Below are positions 1 to 6,511 of a DNA stretch of 9,203 nt, piece after piece. Position 1 is the stretch's first letter, and every line of letters begins with the position of its first letter. The DNA is from a bacterium (GTDB lineage: Bacteria > JAMCPX01), in contig JAKAHI010000032.1 of NCBI GenBank assembly GCA_021815065.1, forward strand, positions 1 through 9,203. Reading direction: 5' to 3'. The translations under genes and the position numbers were made by a program. The notes below the pieces were generated by a model. It was given only the letters and a program-made list of their open reading frames with translations, was not told the origin of the DNA and did no database searches.

Positions 1-1
1 T

Positions 2-2464
2 GTCGAGGACGTGGAAGTAGGCGTAAAACTCCTGCCGCTGTTGAAAAAAGAAATAGCCATCAGCAAGGTAATCCTGGTAAAGCCCGCGATAAACATTATT
101 CGGTATCCGAACGGAACGTATAATTTCTCCGATCTGTTGCAAAAAAAGGCGGAGAAACCTGCGGAAAAAATAACCGCAACAGCCAAACCATCGTCCGGCA
201 TACCGGAGGGATTTTACCTTGATAAGTTTTCTCTGACCGACGGGGTGATAAACATAACCGATGCCGGGCATGGGAAAGAACACACGTACGGGCTCAACCA
301 CATCAACCTCGGCGTATACGGTTTTAATGTCAAAAAGGCATTCAAGGTATCGGTGGGTGTTTCCTTCGACAATTTAAAAGACGCGCGGCTCGATATAAAT
401 GGAAAAGTAGGCCCGACCGGTACGCAGGTATCGGTGGAACACCTGCCGCTCAATATAACCATCTCGTTAAAGCACATCGATATACCGTATGTAATGTCCC
501 TTGCGGGGGTAAAGGCAATGCCGTTGAGCGCAGGCACGCTCGATGTCGATGAAAAACTCAACTCACGATCCTCCGGCGCTATGGATATAAACGGAACAAT
601 CCAGCTTACGGGACTTGCCCTTACCAACGGCACGGTAAGCCCGTTTTCCATAAGCAACAACCTGCAGTTTATACCAAAAGAAAAACTGTTAGCGATAAAT
701 GATGTTACCGTGAAATCCGATGGTATCGATCTCGGCATAAAGGGCAATACCAATATTGCCGCAAAAACAGTCAATCTGGACCTTGCCTCCAGGCAGTTGT
801 CCATGGAGAAACTGCTGGCGTTCTACAGCCCGCTCAGCAAATCATTGCCGCAGAATGTAAGCATCAGCGGAGACGGGAGTATTAAGACGACCGTCCGTAC
901 GACCAAGACCGTGGTAGGCGTACAGGGTACCATCGATCTGGCAAATGCAAAAATAAGCTATGAAAAGATGTTTATAAAGCCTGCCTCGGTACCATTGAGC
1001 CTGGCGTATGATATTTCCAAGGATGGGAACGCGGTTACCATCAGTGACATAAAATTCATTCTGGACAAGCTGGCAATGGATGCTGCCGGTAAGGTCATGA
1101 TGGCAGGTGACATGAACGGGGCGATCCATGTTCACACGAACGCAATACAGATTCAGTCATTGGAAGACACCGTCCCCATGATAAAGTCATACAAAGCAAA
1201 AGGGAGTTTTGTGCTCGAGGCAGATGCTCACGGAGCATTCAAGAATCCGAAGGCGCTTGCTGTTCAGGGCAGGCTGCAGGTAAAGGATGTATCCGCGAAT
1301 ATTGCCTCTCTGCCAAAGCCTTTGAAATCCTTTAACATGGATGCGGAATTCACCCGTGACAGTGTGAATCTGAAATCCATGCTTGTTCAGATCGGCCAGT
1401 CCGAGGTCAAAGCAAACGGTACGATCCATGATTTTTCCGCTCCGCAGGGCAGGCTGAACGTTGTGTCTCCGTACCTGAACGTGGATGAATTGATGCCTGC
1501 ATCAAAAGCCAAAGAAGAACATCCGAAGGAGCAGGCCGCTGCTCAGCAAGGAGAAGCAAAGCCCTCTATTCTGGATAAGGCCGATATAACCCTGTCGGCG
1601 AATGTGAAGAAAGGCGTTGTTAAGAAGGCGTCGTTCAGCGATCTGGTAGCACTGGCAAGGATTGTTAAGGGGACCATCATGCTGGATAAATTTGATGTAA
1701 AGACATTTTCCGGCAATATAGCGGCAAACGGCACCGTCGGTATGAACAAGGAACAGCCGTACAATGTAAAACTGAAGGCGAATGGATTGAACCTTGGAGA
1801 TATGCTTGCCACCTTTACCACCTACAAGGATGTCATGAGCGGCAAGCTTGGGACGGACATTGCGCTGCATGGAAACGCAAAAGAACTGAAGCGTACGGTC
1901 TCGGGTAATGGCACTCTTACGCTTGCAGACGGCGAGATAAAAACATTCTCCATCCTGTCGAAGTTATCGGATGTCGCAAAGCTTGCGAACATTCAAGCCG
2001 GGAACACGACAAAGATCCATACCATGAAAATGGACGCCGTCATCGATAACGGGAAGGTAACGTCAAACGATCTGAAAATGATCAGCAACGACGTGAACGT
2101 AACGGCAAACGGGTATTTCGATCTGGATTCAAATCTCAATTATCATGCAACCGGCACGCTTTCCAGGGGAATCTCCAACGGCGTCGGCGGAACAGCCGGA
2201 CAGCTCATTAAAAACCAGCAAGGACAGGTTGAGATACCGTTTATCCTGACCGGCGATATACGGAAGCCGGTATTCAAGCTCGATGCCCAGGCATACGAAC
2301 AGAAGATGAAGGAAGCTGCAAAGAAACAGGTTATCCAGCAGCTCAACAAACAGCTTAACAATGAATTGAAAACAAATAAATCCATCCAGCAGATACAGCA
2401 GAACAAGAACGTCCAGGACATACAAAACCAGGGCAAAAAAGCCATACAGCAGTTGTTCCATTAA
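2..2464 (+). CDS. AsmA family protein, 5' end missing
   Basis: This is a large AsmA-like protein of the envelope, the family of proteins that bridge or act at the inner-outer membrane interface and influence outer-membrane lipid and protein assembly. The reading frame is open from the first bases (V-E-D before the GTG at 11), and the first visible residues already match the interior of an AsmA N-terminal domain, with the motif KPAINIIRYPNGTYNFSDLL. The real start and the expected N-terminal membrane anchor therefore lie upstream, and the GTG at 11 is not the start. At least 820 residues are present. They consist of repeated alternating beta-type segments (D-I-N-G, A-N-G and A-x-G-T strand ends), an Ala/Glu/Lys/Gln-rich linker near 1500-1565, and a C-terminal AsmA_2-like part near 1570-2280 with L-x-L-x-D-G-E-I-K-T-F. 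The last 55 or so residues are rich in Gln, Asn and Lys and probably helical. Family assignment is confident; the transported or assembled substrate is unknown. Confidence 0.85.
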   Translation, partial: VEDVEVGVKLLPLLKKEIAISKVILVKPAINIIRYPNGTYNFSDLLQKKAEKPAEKITATAKPSSGIPEGFYLDKFSLTDGVINITDAGHGKEHTYGLNHINLGVYGFNVKKAFKVSVGVSFDNLKDARLDINGKVGPTGTQVSVEHLPLNITISLKHIDIPYVMSLAGVKAMPLSAGTLDVDEKLNSRSSGAMDINGTIQLTGLALTNGTVSPFSISNNLQFIPKEKLLAINDVTVKSDGIDLGIKGNTNIAAKTVNLDLASRQLSMEKLLAFYSPLSKSLPQNVSISGDGSIKTTVRTTKTVVGVQGTIDLANAKISYEKMFIKPASVPLSLAYDISKDGNAVTISDIKFILDKLAMDAAGKVMMAGDMNGAIHVHTNAIQIQSLEDTVPMIKSYKAKGSFVLEADAHGAFKNPKALAVQGRLQVKDVSANIASLPKPLKSFNMDAEFTRDSVNLKSMLVQIGQSEVKANGTIHDFSAPQGRLNVVSPYLNVDELMPASKAKEEHPKEQAAAQQGEAKPSILDKADITLSANVKKGVVKKASFSDLVALARIVKGTIMLDKFDVKTFSGNIAANGTVGMNKEQPYNVKLKANGLNLGDMLATFTTYKDVMSGKLGTDIALHGNAKELKRTVSGNGTLTLADGEIKTFSILSKLSDVAKLANIQAGNTTKIHTMKMDAVIDNGKVTSNDLKMISNDVNVTANGYFDLDSNLNYHATGTLSRGISNGVGGTAGQLIKNQQGQVEIPFILTGDIRKPVFKLDAQAYEQKMKEAAKKQVIQQLNKQLNNELKTNKSIQQIQQNKNVQDIQNQGKKAIQQLFH

Positions 2465-2465
2465 C

Positions 2466-3500
2466 ATGGCTTTTTACACACTGATTCCGAAGAAGGATCA
2501 TATACTTTTGCTGGACCAGAGGCTTTTGCCCGGGAAGACCCGTTACCTGAAGGTCAGGACATACCGGGATGCGTATGACGTTATAAAGCGAATGGCAGTA
2601 CGGGGTGCACCGGCAATCGGCGTGACGGCAGCGTTCGGCGTTTGGCTCGGCGCACGGTCTGTCAGGACGAATAGCCGTCAGAAGTATCTGTCGGAGCTTC
2701 AGAAGGCAAGCAAACATCTTGTGAGTGCGCGTCCCACCGCATACAATCTCTCATGGGCCGTAAACAGGATGATGGAGGTTGCACGTTCCGGAAACCTCGC
2801 TCCCGCCGCAGTAACAGCAGCACTGTACAAGGAAGCTGTCCGTATTTATCATGAAGACATCGATGCGAACAGGAAGATGGGTGATTACGGCGCACGGTTA
2901 ATCAAAAACAAATGGACCGTGCTTACGCACTGTAATGCCGGCGCACTTGCGACCGCGGGCTATGGTACTGCTCTCGGAGTCCTTCGCTCGGCAAAGGACG
3001 CAGGCAAGGAATTGAAGATTTTCGCTGACGAGACGAGGCCGTTTTTGCAGGGTGCACGGCTGACCGCATGGGAGCTCCAGCAGGACGGTTTTGACGTAAC
3101 GCTCATAACGGACAATATGGCGGGATGGATGATGAAACAGGGGCTTATACACGCCTGTATCGTTGGTGCAGACAGGATCGCCGCCAACGGTGATGTCGCG
3201 AACAAGGTCGGCACCTACAGTGTTGCCGTACTCGCCCGTGCCCATAACATACCGTTTTATGTCGCTGCACCGTCTTCAACATTTGACCCCGCGATGTCTT
3301 CGGGAGACGGGATAATCATTGAGGAACGGCCGGACAAAGAGGTCCTGACCATAGCAGGCACGCGGATAGCCCCTGCAGGCATAAAGGTGCGCAACCCTGC
3401 GTTCGATGTGACACCCGCAAAGTACGTGACCGCAATCATAACAGAGAAAGGCGTCCTCTTTCCCCCTTATAAAAAGAGCATTCAGAAACTGCTTGTCTGA
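2466..3500 (+). CDS. mtnA: S-methyl-5-thioribose-1-phosphate isomerase
   Basis: MtnA is a cytosolic aldose-ketose isomerase of the methionine salvage pathway. It converts 5-methylthioribose-1-phosphate to 5-methylthioribulose-1-phosphate, and the eIF2B-alpha/beta/delta fold is shared. The protein has 344 residues, the usual family length. Visible signatures are MAVRGAPAIGV (43-53), THCNAGALATAGYGTALGV (154-172), DETRPFLQGARLTAWEL (188-204), and VGADRIAANGDVANKVGTY (233-251). Cys156 and Asp236 are spaced exactly as the catalytic pair of the Bacillus enzyme (Cys160/Asp240), so this is an isomerase and not merely an eIF2B-like regulator. The ATG follows the TAA of the AsmA gene by one base. No clear Shine-Dalgarno is visible, which suggests translational coupling. 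No other methionine salvage gene is nearby, so the product could equally feed a 5'-methylthioadenosine or 5-deoxyribose disposal route. Confidence 0.95.
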   Translation: MAFYTLIPKKDHILLLDQRLLPGKTRYLKVRTYRDAYDVIKRMAVRGAPAIGVTAAFGVWLGARSVRTNSRQKYLSELQKASKHLVSARPTAYNLSWAVNRMMEVARSGNLAPAAVTAALYKEAVRIYHEDIDANRKMGDYGARLIKNKWTVLTHCNAGALATAGYGTALGVLRSAKDAGKELKIFADETRPFLQGARLTAWELQQDGFDVTLITDNMAGWMMKQGLIHACIVGADRIAANGDVANKVGTYSVAVLARAHNIPFYVAAPSSTFDPAMSSGDGIIIEERPDKEVLTIAGTRIAPAGIKVRNPAFDVTPAKYVTAIITEKGVLFPPYKKSIQKLLV

Positions 3501-3521
3501 AAATCGCGGCGCATAATTGCG

Positions 3522-3528
3522 AAAGGAG
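3522..3528 (+). promoter_or_regulatory. Ribosome binding site for the ACAD-like gene
   Basis: AAAGGAG lies 7 bases upstream of the ATG at 3536. It is the strongest Shine-Dalgarno in the window. It fixes that start and suggests higher translation than for mtnA, which lacks one. Confidence 0.85.
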
Positions 3529-3535
3529 ACAGTAT

Positions 3536-4744
3536 ATGGATTTTGAAGTGTCTGAAAAGATGAAGGTCGTCTTAGGCATGATCAATGAATTTGTCGATAA
3601 AGAACTTATTCCGCTCGAGCCTGAGTTTGTGAACAAGAGTATCAAGAGCATGATGCCGGTGCTCAAAGAAAAAAGGCGGATGGTCAATAAGATGGAATTA
3701 TGGGCGCCGAACCAACCGAAAGAATACGGGGGAATGGGGCTTGATCTTATAGATCATGCGCTTGTTTCCGAGGCCCTTGGCAGGTCTCCGCTCGGTCATT
3801 ATGTGTTCGGCTGTCAGGCGCCTGACGCAGGCAACATGGAGATACTCTATCTCCACGGTACGCCGGAGCAAAAGGAAAAATATCTGAAGCCGCTTGTTGC
3901 AGGTGACATCCGGAGCTGTTTTAGCATGACCGAGCCTGAGATGCCGGGGTCGAACCCTGTTATGCTGGAAACCACTGCAGTAAAGGACGGGAGCGACTAT
4001 GTGATCAACGGACAAAAATGGTTTTCCACGGCAGCAGACGGCGCCGCGTTCACCATCGTTATGGCAATAACGAACCCGGATGAGCATCCCTATATGCGCG
4101 CAAGCATGATCATTGTTCCGACCGATACAAAGGGCTACAGACTTGTCAGAAATATCCCCGTTATGGGACACACGGGAGAGGATTATTTTTCCCACGGCGA
4201 GGTATCGTTCCAGTCATGCCGGGTGCCGCAAACAAACCTGCTCGGCCCGGAAGGTATGGGGTTTGTGATTGCACAGGAACGGCTCGGGCCCGGAAGGATA
4301 CACCACTGCATGCGGTGGATAGGTATCTGCAACAGGGCGTTCGACCTTATGTGTTCCAGGGCGTCCAAAAGGATTATGTCGCCGGACGGTAAAACGCTTG
4401 CGACAAAACAGATCGTCCAGGAATGGATAGCCGATTCCGCAGCTGAGATCAGCGCCGCACGGCTGATGGTGCTCAATGCGGCATGGAAGATAGAGAAGCT
4501 CGGCCAGAAAGAGGCGAGGGATGATGTATCGTTTATAAAATACTATGTTGCCGGCGTTTTGCAGCGTGTTGTGGACAGGGCATTGCAGGTGCACGGAGGA
4601 CTCGGTATGACGGACGATACAATCCTTGCTTTTTTCTACCGGCACGAGCGCGCCGCACGCATATACGACGGTGCGGATGAGGTGCATAAGATGTCCGTTG
4701 CGAAGAGGATACTGAAGACATACGAAGGAAAGGATGTACGTTGA
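3536..4744 (+). CDS. Acyl-CoA dehydrogenase family protein, ACAD10/11 (LvaC-like) type
   Basis: This is an FAD-binding acyl-CoA dehydrogenase-fold protein of 402 residues, full length for the fold. The FAD/substrate loop FSMTEPE is at 129-135, the mid-domain INGQKWFSTAA at 157-167, and the C-terminal helical region RALQVHGGLGMTDD at 348-361. Two signatures place it in the ACAD10/ACAD11 branch and not among ordinary beta-oxidation enzymes: ERLGPGRIHHCMR (248-260) and YDGADEVH (377-384). In the second, Asp378 stands where medium-chain enzymes have the catalytic Glu of Y-E-G-T. Known members of this branch (animal ACAD11, Pseudomonas LvaC) act with an APH-fold kinase to convert 4-hydroxyacyl-CoA, via 4-phosphoacyl-CoA, into an enoyl-CoA that can enter beta-oxidation. 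Just such a kinase gene follows directly. The exact acyl chain used is not visible. An ordinary dehydrogenase role is possible but less likely. Confidence 0.9.
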   Translation: MDFEVSEKMKVVLGMINEFVDKELIPLEPEFVNKSIKSMMPVLKEKRRMVNKMELWAPNQPKEYGGMGLDLIDHALVSEALGRSPLGHYVFGCQAPDAGNMEILYLHGTPEQKEKYLKPLVAGDIRSCFSMTEPEMPGSNPVMLETTAVKDGSDYVINGQKWFSTAADGAAFTIVMAITNPDEHPYMRASMIIVPTDTKGYRLVRNIPVMGHTGEDYFSHGEVSFQSCRVPQTNLLGPEGMGFVIAQERLGPGRIHHCMRWIGICNRAFDLMCSRASKRIMSPDGKTLATKQIVQEWIADSAAEISAARLMVLNAAWKIEKLGQKEARDDVSFIKYYVAGVLQRVVDRALQVHGGLGMTDDTILAFFYRHERAARIYDGADEVHKMSVAKRILKTYEGKDVR

Positions 4745-4746
4745 GG
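4743..4746 (+). promoter_or_regulatory. Shine-Dalgarno supporting the kinase start at 4752
   Basis: GAGG, overlapping the last two bases of the upstream stop codon, sits 5 bases before the ATG at 4752. A competing GAAGGA at 4724-4729 lies only 4 bases before the ATG at 4734, so both starts may be used. The site helps choose between them but does not settle it. Confidence 0.5.
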
Positions 4747-4751
4747 CAACC

Positions 4752-5813
4752 ATGGATTTTACGGACAAAGCAAAAAAAATACGCGAAGGCGAACAGCTTG
4801 ATATTCCCCGGGTAGAGCAGTTCCTCAAGGACAGCATACCCGGGCTGCAAGGTGCACTTGCCGTGGAGCAGTTCCCGAGCGGGTATTCGAACCTTACCTA
4901 CATGATAAAGGTCGGCGATACGGAACTTGTTCTCAGAAGGCCGCCGTTCGGCACCAAGGCGAAAACAGCGCATGACATGAAAAGAGAATATACAATACTC
5001 AATGCGCTTAATCCCGTTTTCCCCTATTGTCCCAAACCCCTCTTATACGCCGACGAGGATCCCTCTGTTATGGGATGCCCTTTCTACGTTATGGAGCGCA
5101 TACGCGGTATTATCCTGAGGAGGGATCTGCCAAATGGCCTTGTGTTCAGACCCGAAGATGCAAGGCGGCTCTGTGAAAACCTGCTCGACGTGCAAATCGA
5201 ACTGCATTCCATTGATTATAAAAAAATAGGTCTTGCCGGTTTCGGCAAGCCTGAGGGTTATGTGAAACGCCAGGTCGACGGCTGGTCTGAGAGATACAGG
5301 AATGCACGGACGGAAGACGCACCCGATTTTGAGACCGTCATGAAATGGCTGCAGGAGAAGATGCCGAAAGAGACCGGTAGTCCCTGCATCATCCACAACG
5401 ACTACAAGTTTGACAATGTTGTGCTATCTTCCGAAAACCCGCTTCAGATCATCGGCGTGCTTGACTGGGAAATGGCAACCATAGGCGATCCGCTCATGGA
5501 CCTCGGCAGTTCTCTTGCCTACTGGATACAGGCTGATGATCCTCCGGAGTTTCAGGCAATACGCATGATGCCCACGGACATGCCGGGAGCCATGACACGG
5601 GACGAGCTCGTGCGGCGCTATGCCGGGAAATCGGGCACGCGCATCGATGACTTCGATTTCTATTACTGTTTCGGCTTATTCCGGCTCGCGGGCATTGCCC
5701 AGCAGATATACTACCGCTATTTTCACAAGCAGACAAAGGACGAGCGCTTTGCGCTGCTGATCTTTGCCGTGAAGGCCCTCGAACAGGCGGCATTGCGGGT
5801 CATAGAACGTTAA
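4752..5813 (+). CDS. APH-fold phosphotransferase, ACAD11 kinase-domain (LvaA-like) type
   Basis: This is a soluble kinase of the aminoglycoside/choline phosphotransferase fold, 353 residues from the ATG at 4752. An in-frame ATG at 4734 would add six residues and overlap the upstream gene by 11 bases. I prefer 4752 because the family usually begins shortly before the R/K-x-G-E-x-L-D segment (here IREGEQLD) and a GAGG is well placed. Motifs counted from 4752 are the N-lobe G-Y-S-N-L-T-Y and L-V-L-R-R-P-P with H-D-M-K-R-E-Y (to about 80), PFYVMERIRGIILRRDLP (110-127), the catalytic loop HNDYKFDN (His215, Asp217, Asn222), and the metal-binding DWE (Asp238) in VLDWEMATIGDPLMDLG. All catalytic residues are present. 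The family resembles the N-terminal half of ACAD10/11 and LvaA, which phosphorylate the 4-hydroxyl of hydroxyacyl-CoAs. Coupling to the ACAD-like gene supports that role. Antibiotic resistance is unlikely. Confidence 0.88.
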   Translation: MDFTDKAKKIREGEQLDIPRVEQFLKDSIPGLQGALAVEQFPSGYSNLTYMIKVGDTELVLRRPPFGTKAKTAHDMKREYTILNALNPVFPYCPKPLLYADEDPSVMGCPFYVMERIRGIILRRDLPNGLVFRPEDARRLCENLLDVQIELHSIDYKKIGLAGFGKPEGYVKRQVDGWSERYRNARTEDAPDFETVMKWLQEKMPKETGSPCIIHNDYKFDNVVLSSENPLQIIGVLDWEMATIGDPLMDLGSSLAYWIQADDPPEFQAIRMMPTDMPGAMTRDELVRRYAGKSGTRIDDFDFYYCFGLFRLAGIAQQIYYRYFHKQTKDERFALLIFAVKALEQAALRVIER

Positions 5814-5933
5814 CCCGGAAAATATGATTGGAAAATAACGGGGTAAACCTCCTTATTGCATTTATTGGGTTAACCTAACGAGGCTGCGTCATAAGGTACA
5901 AATTCAATTTTTTACTATTTTTGGGTTGTTTCC

Positions 5934-5964
5934 TTGACTCGCTTTTGAGAAATATGATTATGAT
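5934..5964 (+). promoter_or_regulatory. Possible sigma-70-type promoter for the hydrogenase-like operon
   Basis: TTGACT (5934-5939) is followed after 19 bases by TATGAT (5959-5964), in an AT-rich stretch with T-runs upstream (5908-5921). The spacer is longer than the ideal 17. An alternative TATGAT at 5953-5958 would give a 13-base spacer, which is too short. A start of transcription near 5971-5973 would coincide with the ATG at 5973 and give a leaderless or nearly leaderless message. This fits the absence of a Shine-Dalgarno there. Confidence 0.35.
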
Positions 5965-5977
5965 TTACGATTATGAT
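5956..5977 (+). repeat. Perfect 9-bp direct repeat at the operon start
   Basis: GATTATGAT occurs at 5956-5964 and again at 5969-5977, separated by TTAC, a period of 13 bp. The second copy contains the start codon of the small-subunit gene (5973-5975) and the first copy contains the candidate -10 element. It may be a regulator site or chance in AT-rich DNA. Confidence 0.6.
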
Positions 5978-6506
5978 AGACCTTTTTTTAAAAATAATAA
6001 GGACCCCCAAAAATTTAATCCCGGTTAATACCGATGATCCCGAACAGGCGGAAATCATTGCCGTCGGCGAAAAGATACAGGACAAGGTAAAGCGATTGTT
6101 CAGAGGTTCCCTTTCCATAAGACAGATAGATGCGGGTTCCGACAATGCCTGCGAACAGGAACTCGTCGCCCTTTCCAATGCTTTCTATGATGTTGAACGT
6201 TTTGGTATCCATTTTGTAGCCTCCCCGAAACATGCGGATATGCTTATGGTAACCGGCCCTGTAACGAGGAACATGGCAAAAGCGCTGCGGCGGGCGTATG
6301 AAGCTACGCCCGATCCAAAGATTGTAGTGGCTGTCGGAGACGATGCCATAAACGGCGGCATTTATAGAGGCGCTTATGCGGTGCTGGACGGAGTGGATAC
6401 CGTAGTGCCGGTGCATTACCAGATTCCCGGAGACCCCCCGTCGCCAAAAACCATTCTCTATCACCTTCTCAAAATTTTCAACACACTGGACAGGAAGCCA
6501 TTATAA
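5973..6506 (+). CDS. Hydrogenase-4/complex-I-like small subunit lacking cluster cysteines (NuoB/HycG/EhrS-like)
   Basis: This is the peripheral small subunit of a membrane-bound hydrogenase-related complex, 177 residues, homologous to HycG/HyfI and complex I NuoB. Such subunits normally hold the [4Fe-4S] cluster closest to the active site. Fold motifs are clear: IRQIDAGSDNACEQEL (49-64), DVERFGIHFVASPKHADMLMVTGPVT (73-98), VVAVGDDAINGGIYRG (118-133), and VPVHYQIPGDPPSPKTILY (145-163). Relative to the usual S-C-N-G-C, G-D-C-A and P-G-C-P-P, three of the four cluster cysteines are aspartate (Asp57, Asp124, Asp154), and only Cys60 remains. A normal cluster cannot be bound. The frame is intact and the rest is well conserved, so this is not a decaying pseudogene. 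An in-frame TGA at 5961 leaves ATG 5973 as the first ATG, and no Shine-Dalgarno precedes it. HyfB- and HyfC-like genes follow. An Ehr-type complex is the best guess. Confidence 0.85.
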   Translation: MIDLFLKIIRTPKNLIPVNTDDPEQAEIIAVGEKIQDKVKRLFRGSLSIRQIDAGSDNACEQELVALSNAFYDVERFGIHFVASPKHADMLMVTGPVTRNMAKALRRAYEATPDPKIVVAVGDDAINGGIYRGAYAVLDGVDTVVPVHYQIPGDPPSPKTILYHLLKIFNTLDRKPL

Positions 6507-6511
6507 ATACC

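Noticed and set aside
11..13. GTG as the start codon of the AsmA-like gene
   Set aside because: The frame is open to the window edge and the protein already begins inside the AsmA domain with no signal or membrane anchor, so the gene is cut by the window edge.
214..804. Minus-strand open frame of about 196 codons within the AsmA-like gene
   Set aside because: It has no recognisable motif, no ribosome binding site context, and lies fully antisense to a conserved coding frame.
3481..3522. Small hairpins around the mtnA stop (TTCAGA/TCTGAA at 3481-3501; CGCA/TGCG at 3510-3521)
   Set aside because: The stems are short, and no T-tract follows either, so neither qualifies as an intrinsic terminator. 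Read-through into the ACAD-like gene is plausible.
4752..5813. Aminoglycoside resistance gene
   Set aside because: Although the APH fold and catalytic motifs are present, the N-lobe and mid-region motifs belong to the ACAD11-type kinases, and the neighbour is an ACAD-like gene.
5879..5898. CGAGGCTGCGTCATAAGGTA, which resembles the terminal repeat of some insertion sequences
   Set aside because: No matching inverted copy, transposase fragment or target duplication is visible, and the similarity is from memory and partial.
5814..5925. Intrinsic terminator behind the kinase gene
   Set aside because: The imperfect TTAACCCG/CGGGGTAA pairing has a 21-base loop and no adjacent T-run. The T-runs at 5908-5921 have no GC-rich stem before them.
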